Positions 36,435-47,037 of a DNA stretch of 64,000 nt are shown here, in pieces (the stretch's first letter is position 1; every line of letters begins with the position of its first letter). The position numbers and the translations under genes are program-made. This stretch comes from an uncultured Bacteroidota bacterium. GTDB taxonomy: Bacteria > Bacteroidota > Bacteroidia > Chitinophagales > Chitinophagaceae. The DNA lies in NCBI GenBank assembly GCA_903835005.1, contig CAILLK010000163.1, positions 38,919-102,918 of the forward strand, written 5' to 3'. The notes below the pieces were generated by a model. That model searched no databases and was not told where the DNA came from. It saw only the letters and a list, made by a program, of their open reading frames with translations.

Positions 36435-38057
36435 CTACTCAAATTTAACCCACACCATTTTTGCCTGGCGATCACGGCCATTCCGTTCAATCATAATGGT
36501 AGCATAAGTGCCATTTACCGGGTCTGTATCAGATGCTTCAATATGGCAGGAGTTGCTTTGATCTTTATCTTCGGGATTACCAAAAAGGTAGAATTTATTC
36601 ACCTTATCGCCATTAAGCGAGTAGCATATAGTGTTCAGTTTATTAACATTAGTGACTATTTTTCTTGATTTCTGATCTTCATCTTTATCAAAGTTTTTAG
36701 GATTGTCATTAAAGATGATATACCTGCCCTTATCAGTATTTACATAATCATAAGAAAGGTAGGAATTATAATCGGCTGCACCCTGCGTATAAGCCCACCT
36801 GCCCTTGCTTCTAGATGATATGTATAATGGATTGAACAACCCGCCGGCAGCCTGCATTTTAAGCATGGCATATCCGCTTTTTTCCGTACCGTCGGCATTA
36901 AGTTCATTAATGCCGACGGCGCCCAGAAGCGTCAGCGCCTGCACCATGTTACCGTTCTGATCTACTGTAATTTCCTGAGTCTGTTCTTCACTTAAAACCG
37001 TGGTGCTGCCATCTTTATTTATCACCATTTGCTGTGGTAGTCCGCGGTAATCGCGCTTTGCATTCACATTACTGCGCACATATTCATTTACTTTGCTGCC
37101 AGCCATTGGTTTCACGCTTTTTAGTTCCAGTGTTTCCGGATCTATATAGCTCATTATGGACATATACTGGCCCATAGCCTCATTTCCCATAAAGCTAACC
37201 CTGCCTTTTGTAAATGAAAGCGTCATAAGCTGGATGGTATTATTGGTGCGGTTGTATTCCATCAGAGACCGGGTATCTTTAAAATCATCACTGAACCTGA
37301 GGGGTTTGGTTACAAAAGCCTTATCTCCAGCTTTAAGGCTGGAGATAAACACATTGCCTTCTTTGCCTTTCAGTGTTTTAGCGCCATATGTGCTCAGAAA
37401 AACCCTTTTATTACCATCAACTACAGCCCCAATGAACTTGAGGAACCGGAAATCATCATTAGGACAATCATAAAAAGCCTCATTTATTTTATTATGGCTT
37501 CCATCAAAATGCATCACTTTAATACGTTCATCTTTATCTCCAACCTGGTTGTTGAAGAATATGGCTGCATAGCAATCGGATTCATGGTCCTTTTCTATAT
37601 AAACGGTATTAACCTCATCACCAAACTGTATGAGTTTCACCTTAGGCAAAGTGCCTATTGCTTCTTCCTTCACCAGATCTCCGGTAGTGCCGTTAAATCG
37701 CAGGCGGTACAATGTGGGCAGCCTGCCCTCCATCTGCACCATAAATAGTACCGCTTCATTACTGATCTCATACAGCCCTGCTATAAGGGTGTTCCTCATT
37801 TTTTTTGTTTCCCACAAGTCGCTGGTTATTTCCTTAGTGGAGGTAACTCTCCGGTTTTTGTCAAACACATTGATTTCTATACCGTCTTTTCTGGAGAAGT
37901 GAAAAAAGAAGGTATTTCCGTTCTTAAGCATCAGCACTTTGTTCCAGCCATCGCCGGGCTCATCAAATGCTTCACTTTTTTCAATGTGGGTAGCCTGGGC
38001 TATCAGCTGCCCGCTGCACAATACAACTGCCAACAGCAGATAGAGTATTTTTTTCAT
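36435..38057 (-). CDS. secreted hypothetical protein, beta-rich
   Basis: This 540-residue protein uses the ATG at 38055-38057, which gives a clear signal peptide MKKILYLLLAVVLCSGQLIA. The body is beta-rich with repeated short motifs (for example KVLMLKNGNTFFFHFS, VFLSTYGAKTLKG, KDGSTTVLSEEQ), suggestive of a beta-propeller-like or repeat fold. I do not recognise a family, and no sorting domain is visible at the C-terminus. The previous start, a TTG six codons upstream, is less likely because it precedes the signal peptide by only a short leader. Confidence 0.7.
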   Translation of the reverse strand: MKKILYLLLAVVLCSGQLIAQATHIEKSEAFDEPGDGWNKVLMLKNGNTFFFHFSRKDGIEINVFDKNRRVTSTKEITSDLWETKKMRNTLIAGLYEISNEAVLFMVQMEGRLPTLYRLRFNGTTGDLVKEEAIGTLPKVKLIQFGDEVNTVYIEKDHESDCYAAIFFNNQVGDKDERIKVMHFDGSHNKINEAFYDCPNDDFRFLKFIGAVVDGNKRVFLSTYGAKTLKGKEGNVFISSLKAGDKAFVTKPLRFSDDFKDTRSLMEYNRTNNTIQLMTLSFTKGRVSFMGNEAMGQYMSIMSYIDPETLELKSVKPMAGSKVNEYVRSNVNAKRDYRGLPQQMVINKDGSTTVLSEEQTQEITVDQNGNMVQALTLLGAVGINELNADGTEKSGYAMLKMQAAGGLFNPLYISSRSKGRWAYTQGAADYNSYLSYDYVNTDKGRYIIFNDNPKNFDKDEDQKSRKIVTNVNKLNTICYSLNGDKVNKFYLFGNPEDKDQSNSCHIEASDTDPVNGTYATIMIERNGRDRQAKMVWVKFE

Positions 38058-38258
38058 AAATTTAATTTTTGCCAAGATAAATCATTTGCCAAAAAGGAGG
38101 GTACTTATTTAATTAATTAATCAAAACTTTTTGCGGCTTTAGTGTATCCGAATTAGATTGATTGCTCAATAAAGATACAAAGTACAAGCTTGCCATGGCC
38201 ACTGAAGCCTTAAGGATATACTTATGACCGGACCATACAACTTTAAACATTAGCCGGG

Positions 38259-39179
38259 CTACTGTTTAAGCACACTCACTCCCTTAAACCCGAACATGCG
38301 TCGGAGGGAATCGGAGATGTGGGTTGTGTCACGGACTCTGCAGTTTATTGTTTCGATGATAAGATAACTGGTGGAGTCTTTGGCCAGTATGTCGGTTTTG
38401 GTGCCGTTCAGTTTGAGATTTGCCTGGCGTTTTTCGGCTTTAGCCATAGTAGGGTAGTTGCCTATTATCATCTTGAACGGATAGGTCTGCATGGAGTCCA
38501 TAACAGGTGCAGCGGGCTGTGAGGCTACTGTATCTTTATGTGCCTGGGTGGTATCGGGCGCAACAGATTTGGGGGCCTGGACTACAGTATCTCTTACTAC
38601 AGGTATTGCTATTTCGTTGGTGACTTTGTCTTTAGTAGTGTAGTGATAAATGGCATAAATACCACCTCCTACAATGAGGATAAGAATTGTGGCGAGTATG
38701 ATCATGCTCCAGTTGAGCGAGTCGGCTTTGTGCGGCGCAGGATAAGTTGGTTTGTGCACAGGCCGCGCGTTCTGCTCTTCGAGCTGCTTGCTGTTTTTAA
38801 TTGTAGGTATACCGGCGGGTGTGTATCTGAAATTATCGTCGGTAATAAATTTTACTCTGCCTTTTTCTTCTATAAACCTGCCCAGGTTGGGCAGGGGAAC
38901 TTCTTTGCCGGCGGCCATATCGGTGCGGGCCTGCATGCTGTATTCGCGCAGCGCATTAGCTGCTTTGGAGATGCTAATCTGTTCGTTTGTGGCTATGAAG
39001 TTGGCCAGGTTGTCATCAATGGAACCACCCATTGTAACAATAACCTCGTAATGCGGGGCCAGCAGTTCTTTGCCATTGTGGGTACCGGGGCGTTTTACCA
39101 GCTCCAGGTTACCCAATCCATGAACGTAACAATACTGATTTTTTAATAAAAATAATCCTATGTATTTACCTATCTCCAT
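38259..39179 (-). CDS. CCDC81-type HU-domain and SPOR-domain membrane protein
   Basis: This 306-residue protein's N-terminal part resembles the prokaryotic CCDC81/HU-like domains (MEIGKYIGLFLLKNQYCYVHG and PLPNLGRFIEEKGRVKF, about residues 1-125). One membrane span lies near 155-177 (SMIILATILILIVGGGIYAIY). A periplasmic linker follows, then a C-terminal SPOR-like domain (FKMIIGNYPTMAKAEKRQAN, about 230-295). SPOR domains bind denuded septal peptidoglycan, so a cell-division or chromosome-linked role is plausible. Confidence 0.75.
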   Translation of the reverse strand: MEIGKYIGLFLLKNQYCYVHGLGNLELVKRPGTHNGKELLAPHYEVIVTMGGSIDDNLANFIATNEQISISKAANALREYSMQARTDMAAGKEVPLPNLGRFIEEKGRVKFITDDNFRYTPAGIPTIKNSKQLEEQNARPVHKPTYPAPHKADSLNWSMIILATILILIVGGGIYAIYHYTTKDKVTNEIAIPVVRDTVVQAPKSVAPDTTQAHKDTVASQPAAPVMDSMQTYPFKMIIGNYPTMAKAEKRQANLKLNGTKTDILAKDSTSYLIIETINCRVRDTTHISDSLRRMFGFKGVSVLKQ

Positions 39180-39688
39180 TATAAAGCACTTCTTGAAACC
39201 GAATATTTCCGGAAAGTTAGCAAATTACGAAATGATAGCGGGAAATATTTTGCAGGAGGGTTAATTTCATCTTATCAAAGTACATGGCGGATATTTCAGT
39301 GGCTAAATGTTTCACGCCCATCCTATCGAGCCTTTTCGGTACGGGCAGGCAAAGGCGTAAATGCACAGGATAAAAAAACTGATATGAAGCAGGTTCAGAA
39401 CTCCTTACCCTTACATCACTTTGAATTATTATTCTCAGATTGAAATCACTGTAATGTAAAAAAATTACATCCATCTTGCCCCTCCCGATGGAAAATCGGG
39501 ATAGACTTTCGCATATCCACAAAACCCGTGTGGAAAGGGTGAATGCGCCATCAAGCTCATTTGGCTTCATCACTATTTTCAACAAAAATGCCGCCATACA
39601 AAATGCGAGAGAGCAGGTGTTCTGAGGTTAGGAGTTTTAATACAGCAAAGCCAATGTCAGAAAAAGAAAAGGGGTATTAATTACCTGG
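39180..39688. other. intergenic stretch without a convincing gene
   Basis: This 509-base region holds a 126-residue minus-strand frame (39217-39597) with no family or signal. I do not count it as a gene. A small hairpin CCCGAT-ggaaa-ATCGGG lies near 39483-39500. The rest looks like untranslated leader sequence of the flanking genes. Confidence 0.5.
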
Positions 39689-41320
39689 CTAAAATTTTAG
39701 TCGCAGGCCACCATATATATTTATTCCGTAGGCCTGATAATTCAGCCATCGCTGATACTGATTATTGAGGATGTTGTTTAATTGCAAAAATACAGAGAGT
39801 CTTTTAATGATCTGGTATTCGCCACTGCCACCCAGGTCGGCATATGGATTGAGCGTTATAGTGTGGTTAAAGTTGTCCCGGGCATGAATACCACCCTGGA
39901 TGAGCAGATAGGCGCTGAGGGTGAGCTTTGGTATGTAAGTTACAGTTACATCGCCTTTAAGTGTAGTAGCGGGCATGCCCCAAACATCTGGCAGGCTGCC
40001 CTTGCCATAATGGTAGATATCGGCGGAGAGGCCTGCCGACCATATGTTGGCATCCTTGTATCGTGCGCCCAGTTTTACTGAGAATGCTGTAACACTGGTA
40101 TCATAAGCAACCAGGAATTGTTTTTGGTCACCGAAATTATTGAGGAAAGTGGGCAGGTTTTTAAAATCCCAGTAACTGAGGCGGCCCGACCATGAAAAAT
40201 GATCGCCTGATGCACCCTGGAGGCCGACAAGATATTCAGTTTTACGGGATTGCAACACCTGGTAGGCACTGAGCATATAGGGGTTTTCGGTAGTCAGTTG
40301 TTCATAGGTGTTTTGCCGGAAAGAAGATTGGACACCTGCAAACAACCGGTAAGTAGTTCCGGGTAGCTGATAGGAAGCCTGAATATCGGGCAGGAGATAG
40401 TTCTTATTATATTTGCCAGCTACATAACCCAGTAAGGCATGACCAGAAAACAGATTGTTGCTGTAGCCAAAACCAGCGAGTAACCTTACAAAATTGTTGC
40501 TGATGGTAGAGTCGTTGTTATAACCGGTAACCGCACCACTCAGGGCCAATTGCGCCTGCAGGTTCTTTTCAATTTTATACGCAAAAGGAAGTTCGAAATC
40601 AAATGTGTTTTCACTGGCATTGTGCAAGCCTCCGTATGTTGAAAAATTCAGTGCCGGATGCCATGAAAAAGCGGCATTACTGTCTCCTTTGCTTTGCAGA
40701 TCAATAGTTGCCTTAAGTAAGTTGTAGAAATGCTTTATTGAATCTCCAGTAAAGTGGTACAGGTCGTGGTTATAGCCATAGTCCAGATATTTGTGCTGCT
40801 CGCCGGCCAGCAACACATGCCAATCGCCGATGGCAGCATGCAGCATACCCTCTGCTTCTATGCCTGCTTCTGATGTTTGCTGGTTTACGATACCGCCCTT
40901 CTGATCGAGGCCATGGAGATGAAATGCCGTTTCGAAATTCTGGCCATGCAGGGCACCAATGCCCATATCAAAGTAAGTGGTATTGAGGTTGCCTGCGCCC
41001 AGCTTAATATAATCGCGGTAGGGTATGGCTTCATCGTCCTTGCCTAATGCCAGAGGGTGCAGAGGCATAGAGGTGTAGGTGAAATAAAGGGACTGCTGGG
41101 GTACATCATCATAGGTTTCGGCTTTGTGAATGGTATCGGGTGGGGGTAACTGGGGCACCCATTCGGGTTTGGGGGCCTGTTTTACCACCGGTTTGTAGGC
41201 CTGTATCACCTCAATTGTGGCTCCTTTCATTACAGTATCCTTGCCGGGTGTTTTCACCTGGGCCATGGCAGCATTAGCTAACCCGGTCAATACCAATAAG
41301 AAAAGATATCCAGCCCGCAT
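39689..41320 (-). CDS. outer-membrane barrel protein, TonB-receptor-associated
   Basis: The protein, from the ATG at 41318-41320, is 543 residues with signal peptide MRAGYLFLLVLTGLANAAMAQ. A proline/lysine-rich region (about 30-65) follows, then many amphipathic strands ending in YGINIYGGLRLKF. A terminal aromatic or F residue is typical of outer-membrane barrels. I do not recognise the exact family, and there is no TonB plug. It starts seven bases after the TPR gene stop, so it belongs to the same unit as the TPR protein and the receptor. Confidence 0.7.
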   Translation of the reverse strand: MRAGYLFLLVLTGLANAAMAQVKTPGKDTVMKGATIEVIQAYKPVVKQAPKPEWVPQLPPPDTIHKAETYDDVPQQSLYFTYTSMPLHPLALGKDDEAIPYRDYIKLGAGNLNTTYFDMGIGALHGQNFETAFHLHGLDQKGGIVNQQTSEAGIEAEGMLHAAIGDWHVLLAGEQHKYLDYGYNHDLYHFTGDSIKHFYNLLKATIDLQSKGDSNAAFSWHPALNFSTYGGLHNASENTFDFELPFAYKIEKNLQAQLALSGAVTGYNNDSTISNNFVRLLAGFGYSNNLFSGHALLGYVAGKYNKNYLLPDIQASYQLPGTTYRLFAGVQSSFRQNTYEQLTTENPYMLSAYQVLQSRKTEYLVGLQGASGDHFSWSGRLSYWDFKNLPTFLNNFGDQKQFLVAYDTSVTAFSVKLGARYKDANIWSAGLSADIYHYGKGSLPDVWGMPATTLKGDVTVTYIPKLTLSAYLLIQGGIHARDNFNHTITLNPYADLGGSGEYQIIKRLSVFLQLNNILNNQYQRWLNYQAYGINIYGGLRLKF

Positions 41321-41327
41321 AATTTGG

Positions 41328-44300
41328 TTATTTTTCGTCCGATAATTTGCTTTGTTTCTTTTCCAGCTCATTCACCTCATCGAGTTTCTTAATTGCTTCT
41401 TTTTTCAGTTCATCAATTTTGGTATGTTTAACTATGCTTTGTAAAGTTGCCCTGGCATTAAAATAGTCTTTTTGTTCGGTGAGCAGATCGGCTAGTACCA
41501 GGTAAGATTTTACAATCCAGTAATCGTAACCAGCCGAGAGATGAATGCTTTCGTTGGCTGCATCTTCGGCATCTTTAAATTTGCGTAGCTTCAGTAATAT
41601 TTCCGCAATATGGAACCTGGATTCAGCGGCGATTTCGCCGTTTTTATTGGCGCTGAGTTGCCTGTACAGCACGATAGCCGAATCGCTGGCGTCAGTCTGC
41701 TGCAGCGATTTTGCCTTAAAAAACAAAGCATCGTTGGTGGTTTCGGCAGTTGCATCAGTTTCAGCCAGAACAGAATCGGAAAAGGCAAGTGCTTCCGGGT
41801 ATTTAGCTGCGAAAAAGCTGCTTTTCATCAACCCGTTGATGGCCAGTTCTTTTGTCTGTAATGAAGTAGAGCAGGTTTTAAGTTGCAGGTAGAAGTCATA
41901 AGATTCGGAGTAGTTTTTTGCTTCAAAGGAAATGCGGGCTGCTTTCAGTGCGCTGTTTTCCCTGAATTCATTGCATTGCTGGCTAGACAATATTATTTTG
42001 TAATCAGCCATTGCATCAGTGTATTTATTTAGCTGGTAATTGCTTTCGGCACGGTAATAGAGCGCCTTTACGGCAAAAATTCCGTTAGGGTATTCTTTCA
42101 GGTAGTTATCAAAGCCTTCTTTGGCATCATCCCATTTGCCACTTGCAAACTGGGTTTCAGCAGCTGCATAGTAAGTTGAGTCGACGGAACTGCTATCGGC
42201 AGAAGGGAGATTGTTTTCCTTCAGGAGGCGGGAGTATTCTGCCGGTTTGTTGCTTTGGATATAGAGGCTCTTCAGTGCTTCGAGGGCCGGCAGGCGGTCT
42301 TCTGCTGCGGGGTAATCGAGCACTACCCGTTTGTATGCAGCAATTGCGTCGTCTGTTTTGCCCATTTGCTGGTAAACAAAGCCAGTCTTCATCAGTGACT
42401 GCGGGGCAAAGCTTTTATCGGCTACAGAATCGGTGAGGACGTACAGATAACTTAGCGCCTGGTTATATTTATCTGACTCGAGGTAAGAAATGGCGATTTC
42501 GTAACGGGCATGGTTAATATAGGTGGATTGCGGGATACCGTTTATTATTGCCTGCAGCAATGCTATTTTATCATTGTTTTTGCCCTGCAGGCCAAGTAAA
42601 ATTGCTTTCTGGTAGCGGGCGTAGTCGGCGTCGGCTGTATCGGTGGCAATGATTTTGTCGTATAATTTAATAGCCTGTCCGTAATTTTTCTGCATAAATA
42701 CAGCATCGGCCTGCCTTACAGCGGCAACCATTCCGGAATAAGCATCGCCGGTTTCTTCCTTTGCCTGATTAAAATAATCCTGCGCATCACTGAAGTTTTC
42801 GAGGGACATTGCAGCATACCCCATATTGAGGCAGGCGTGCTGCTTTGTGGCCAGCGGACTAATACCGGCAATAACTGATTTACTTGCCGGGCTGTTGATG
42901 AAGTATTTGGTGTCGGTTATCGTTTCTTTATACTGGCGCCGGCGGTAATCAATTTCGCCTTTCCAGAAATAAGTGGCCGCTTCGTATTCGGGATTAACCG
43001 TGTGTTCCAGCGATTGATTGAAATGCAATAAAGCATTTTCAAGTTCTCCTTTCCTGAATTCCTGCACTGCATAGCCGTAGGTAGCCTTCTGGTAGATCTG
43101 CCTGTAGGTATGATCTTTTCTGGTTACATTTTTGAGGTGTTTCAGCGCTTCGGCATATTTGTTGGTTTTCACCAGCAAGTCGGATATCAGGGTATTCGCT
43201 TCATCCTTGTACTGAGTGCCGGGAAATGCCGACAACAGGGCATTTAACTGGCGCAGGGCATCATCATTAAAACCTGCTTCGTAGCTCAGCCTTGCAAACA
43301 GGATCATGGATGCCTCCTGCTGGCCGGGATTGAAAGACATATCGGCACAAATGCCGAATGCATTACGGGCACTGGTTTTATCGCCTTTTTTAAGATAGCA
43401 GTCGCCAAGAAGATACATGGCAGTCTGGCCGAGTGAGTCGGAGGTGCTGGAAAGTAATTTAAATTTATCGGTAGCCGCACCCCAAGCGCCGGTGCGGTAG
43501 TCGCAATAGGCTATTTCATAAAGGTCCTGCTTTCTTATTTTATCCGTATGGCCGTAATAAAAATCGAAATAGGGCAGCGCTTCCTTATACCGCTGCTCTT
43601 CGAAAAGGCATTGGGCTTCGAGCAGATGCAATTCCTTGTCGTAGTATGATTTTTCTTTCTGTTTTAAGAGTGTGTCAGCCACCTTGAGCGCTTTGTCTCT
43701 GGCTCCCATAAAGTATAATATCTCCGCAATGTAGTAGGGTACAACAGATTTATACTCTTTGGCATCTTTTATGCGATCGAAGCTCTGAAGGGCTTCCTTA
43801 TATTTGTTTTTGTTATAAACCAGAAGACCATAATAATAATTGCCGGCGAGATAATACTTACTGTCTTTATTGTCTTTAATGTCAGATAACAGCGGTTCGG
43901 CTTTATCAAATTGCTTGCTGTTGAAATAGCAGTAGGCCATTTCAAATTTCTCTTCGGCAATTTCCTGTTCGTTCAGGTTGGCCTTACCGGTAGATTCATA
44001 AAGGGCAATGGCCCTGGATAAATCGTTTTCCCTGAAATAATATTGAGCAAGTGTAAAGCTCAGGCGCTGCTTATAAGCTGGCTGAGCAGTGTTGTTCATT
44101 TCCGTAAGTGCGGAATCAATGCATCCGGGAGCGCTTGTTTTGAGGCCTGCCATAGCAAGCAGGTACCGGGCCTTATCTGAGCTATTGTTTCCTTCGGGAG
44201 CGAACCCATTTACTGAGGTACCTGAAAGGTAATCTCTTAAGGAAGATATAGCCACCGCATAATGCCCTTCAGCATATTGTTCTTCGGACAGCGATAAGTA

Positions 44301-44417
44301 TTTGCCAGGTAAAACTTCCGGTGTTAACAGTTGAGCGCCGGATTCAAAAAAAGATAACAAGCAGATGGCCATTATGGCTAAGCTTTCAGTAAACCTTTTT
44401 TTAAGTTGCAGCATCAT
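41328..44417 (-). CDS. large tetratricopeptide-repeat lipoprotein-like protein
   Basis: This 1029-residue protein has an N-terminal signal-like stretch (LAIMAICLLSFFESGAQL). It is made almost entirely of about 20-24 TPR-like helical repeats (YYFRENDLSRAIALYESTGK, LQSFDRIKDAKEY, DAIAAYKRVVLDYPAAED). It is presumed periplasmic, as a protein-interaction scaffold. It is sandwiched between a TonB-dependent receptor (14 bases upstream) and a barrel protein (seven bases downstream), so an envelope complex is likely. The partners are inferred only from gene order. Confidence 0.8.
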   Translation of the reverse strand: MMLQLKKRFTESLAIMAICLLSFFESGAQLLTPEVLPGKYLSLSEEQYAEGHYAVAISSLRDYLSGTSVNGFAPEGNNSSDKARYLLAMAGLKTSAPGCIDSALTEMNNTAQPAYKQRLSFTLAQYYFRENDLSRAIALYESTGKANLNEQEIAEEKFEMAYCYFNSKQFDKAEPLLSDIKDNKDSKYYLAGNYYYGLLVYNKNKYKEALQSFDRIKDAKEYKSVVPYYIAEILYFMGARDKALKVADTLLKQKEKSYYDKELHLLEAQCLFEEQRYKEALPYFDFYYGHTDKIRKQDLYEIAYCDYRTGAWGAATDKFKLLSSTSDSLGQTAMYLLGDCYLKKGDKTSARNAFGICADMSFNPGQQEASMILFARLSYEAGFNDDALRQLNALLSAFPGTQYKDEANTLISDLLVKTNKYAEALKHLKNVTRKDHTYRQIYQKATYGYAVQEFRKGELENALLHFNQSLEHTVNPEYEAATYFWKGEIDYRRRQYKETITDTKYFINSPASKSVIAGISPLATKQHACLNMGYAAMSLENFSDAQDYFNQAKEETGDAYSGMVAAVRQADAVFMQKNYGQAIKLYDKIIATDTADADYARYQKAILLGLQGKNNDKIALLQAIINGIPQSTYINHARYEIAISYLESDKYNQALSYLYVLTDSVADKSFAPQSLMKTGFVYQQMGKTDDAIAAYKRVVLDYPAAEDRLPALEALKSLYIQSNKPAEYSRLLKENNLPSADSSSVDSTYYAAAETQFASGKWDDAKEGFDNYLKEYPNGIFAVKALYYRAESNYQLNKYTDAMADYKIILSSQQCNEFRENSALKAARISFEAKNYSESYDFYLQLKTCSTSLQTKELAINGLMKSSFFAAKYPEALAFSDSVLAETDATAETTNDALFFKAKSLQQTDASDSAIVLYRQLSANKNGEIAAESRFHIAEILLKLRKFKDAEDAANESIHLSAGYDYWIVKSYLVLADLLTEQKDYFNARATLQSIVKHTKIDELKKEAIKKLDEVNELEKKQSKLSDEK

Positions 44418-44430
44418 CTGGCTTTTGTTA

Positions 44431-46770
44431 CTAAAAATTCCACGTTACATTGATACTCGGGAATATAGGTAACTGGTAAACGATAACATTTGTAAAACGG
44501 TCAACATAGAATACATTCTGCCTGTCGTAAACATTTGTCAGGGCAAAAGTGGCATCTATACTGGTTTTTTTGCTGGTAATGAATTTCTTTTTTAACGACA
44601 GATCCAACCTATGATACCAGGACAAACGTCCGCCATTGATCTTGTCTGCGTAAATAAGACCCAAGTTACCATTTTGCTGCAGAACATTTGTGGTCAAGCC
44701 ATTGGCAGCAGGGTTAACATTTTCATAAAATCCCTGGGTCTGGGTGAACGGAAAAGGTGCATGGATATTAAAACGTGCAGATACATCCCAATCTTTTTTC
44801 TTGCCTAAAGTGTAGGCAGCCACCACATTGGAGTTGAAACGAGTATCAAATGGGGTAGGATAAGTCTGGATATTCCCCTTTGAATCGATGCTGGTATAAT
44901 TAACATTTTGGTAACCCATTGCACACCACAAATAAACCCTGCCATAGCTGTATTTGGCAGAAAGGTCAATACCGTTTGCCAGACCACTTGCAGCCACAAA
45001 ATCGGGATCGGAAACAACCAGTTTATTCCGGTTCAATTCATCCACCTGCGAAAAGTCTTTCAGCCAGGGTTCCAGATTCAGTTCCACCCGTTTGATATCC
45101 ACTTCTACACCACCCACAGCGTGGAAAGCTGTTTGAAGAGCAGAAGGAACAATTTTTCCGTTTGAATTGGAAATCTGCTGATCGGGAGCCAGCAAAAAAC
45201 CGGTGAAAAGATTGACTATATCCTGATCGGATTTTGTGCTGATAATATTCTGAGAATAAAGACCGGTAGCGAATTTGAGACGTATATTATCGCTAATATT
45301 ATACTTGATACCCAGCCTTGGTTCGGGCGAAAGTTTGTTCAGCTCGGAATAATACTGAAACCTTATGCTGGGTTCAATAATAAACCGGCTGCTGAAATTG
45401 TGCCTGAACAGGAAATACAGTGCAGCCATTGTGCTCTGCCTGCTTTCGGTTGTAGTAATACCTTGTGCACCATAATAACTTAATGCAGTATGAAATCCGC
45501 TGATATCTACACCATATTTTAACTGGCTGTAATTGGGCAGGAAGTAAGTAAAGTTGATAGCAGTTTCAAAACCGTTGATCTGACTGGTGCGCGGAACGGT
45601 GTCGGTCGGCACGTTCACCTGGTTAAGGCTGATATTGTAATTGGAATAAGCAAATTTACCATCAATAAGAGCAGACGAGGTGCCTGGCGTTACTACAAAT
45701 GTTCCTCCAAACCCTGTGGCAGTCCAGTGATAGTTAGCAATATTGGCATGGTCTGAATCGTTGAGCAGGTTGGCCTGATCATCGAAACTGAAGCCAAACA
45801 GATTGAGTTTACTGCCATTGTCGCCGCTGAATGTGAGCTTACCATATAAATCGGTAAATTTGTAAGGCAGGCCGCTGCTGAAGGGCTCGCCAAAGCCACC
45901 ATATAAAGACTTGGATGTCTGATCGAGATAACTGTGTTTTGCTGTAAGCAGATAAGTTATACCGGCATTGTTATCTTTCTTTTTTGATTTCACCAGAGGG
46001 CCATCTATAAGGAAGCGCGCCATAATGGGTGAAACAGACACAATACCATTCATTTCATTTTTATTGCCATCCTTAGTATGCACATCCACAATAGCTGAGG
46101 TACGATTGCCATACTGGGCGTTAAAACCTGCAGTATAAACATCTACATTTCTTATAGCTTCAGTTTCGAAAACTGAGAAAAGACCGATGGAGTGAAACGG
46201 GCTGTAAATGGTAACGCCATCGAGGTAGATGCCGGTTTGTGCAGGAGAACCGCCACGGATATATAACTGCCCTCCCTGATCGCCTGTGAAAATAACGCCG
46301 GGTATAACCTGAAGGAATTGCGCCAGATCAGGTTCGCCGCCTGAACTGGGCAGTAATTTCAGCTCTCTGGGTGTAATGTTGGTGACTCCGGTATTGATAT
46401 GGGTGATTTTATCTGTTTTTTTACTGGTTACTTCTACTTCTTTTAATCCCATCTCCCTCTGAGCCAGCATGATTTTTTTGGTAATAATAGCATCGGGCAG
46501 GAGATTGATGTTCAGATTGACCGAATCATAGCCAATGCCGGTGACCATTAAAGTATAACTGCCCGCAGGTAATGAAAGGGAGAAATATCCATTTATATCT
46601 GTTTGCACCCCGTTTTTGGAATTCAGAACGGATACATTGGTATATATAAGGGGTTCACCTGTTTTTTTATCATAAACAAATCCTTTAACAGTTCCATTCT
46701 GATTTTGGGCAATGGCTAAACAAGAACACAGCAATAAGCAAGCAACCAGCAGGTGTGCGGTTTTAATCAT
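44431..46770 (-). CDS. TonB-dependent receptor with carboxypeptidase-regulatory-like domain
   Basis: This 779-residue protein has a signal peptide (LVACLLLCSCLAIAQ) and an N-terminal CarboxypepD_reg-like domain (GTVKGFVYDKKTGEPLIYTN ... DINGYFSLSLPAGSY, about 28-110). It has a plug domain with GGQLYIRGGSPAQTGIYLDG and IRNVDVYTAGFNAQYGN (about 140-230), then a 22-strand-type barrel ending VIVYQLPIFPSINVTWNF. There is no SusD partner, so it may be a metal, vitamin or peptide importer or part of the adjacent TPR/barrel unit. Transcription is shared with the TPR gene. Confidence 0.92.
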   Translation of the reverse strand: MIKTAHLLVACLLLCSCLAIAQNQNGTVKGFVYDKKTGEPLIYTNVSVLNSKNGVQTDINGYFSLSLPAGSYTLMVTGIGYDSVNLNINLLPDAIITKKIMLAQREMGLKEVEVTSKKTDKITHINTGVTNITPRELKLLPSSGGEPDLAQFLQVIPGVIFTGDQGGQLYIRGGSPAQTGIYLDGVTIYSPFHSIGLFSVFETEAIRNVDVYTAGFNAQYGNRTSAIVDVHTKDGNKNEMNGIVSVSPIMARFLIDGPLVKSKKKDNNAGITYLLTAKHSYLDQTSKSLYGGFGEPFSSGLPYKFTDLYGKLTFSGDNGSKLNLFGFSFDDQANLLNDSDHANIANYHWTATGFGGTFVVTPGTSSALIDGKFAYSNYNISLNQVNVPTDTVPRTSQINGFETAINFTYFLPNYSQLKYGVDISGFHTALSYYGAQGITTTESRQSTMAALYFLFRHNFSSRFIIEPSIRFQYYSELNKLSPEPRLGIKYNISDNIRLKFATGLYSQNIISTKSDQDIVNLFTGFLLAPDQQISNSNGKIVPSALQTAFHAVGGVEVDIKRVELNLEPWLKDFSQVDELNRNKLVVSDPDFVAASGLANGIDLSAKYSYGRVYLWCAMGYQNVNYTSIDSKGNIQTYPTPFDTRFNSNVVAAYTLGKKKDWDVSARFNIHAPFPFTQTQGFYENVNPAANGLTTNVLQQNGNLGLIYADKINGGRLSWYHRLDLSLKKKFITSKKTSIDATFALTNVYDRQNVFYVDRFTNVIVYQLPIFPSINVTWNF

Positions 46771-47037
46771 ATACTAACTATTTAATAAATACAGGATACC
46801 AGCAAGACATGCCTGCTGAAAAGTGCGGCAAAGATAGGAATAACCATATAGCTGCCAAACGTAATTTTTAAAAACAGACGGAAAATGTGGCGAAGTAATT
46901 CTGGCTTACCTTATCACAAATGAATACCATTGAACCGGTAAAAATTATTAAAGTGTATTTCGGGCAGCAGTATTAAAGTATTTCTGGCAATATTTGTTCT
47001 GAGATAAAATATGCAGGCTTTGAAAGGGAAGCCTAAT

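Noticed and set aside
39217..39597. 126-residue minus-strand frame
   Set aside because: It shows no family, signal peptide or promoter. Composition is not convincing, so it is treated as intergenic.
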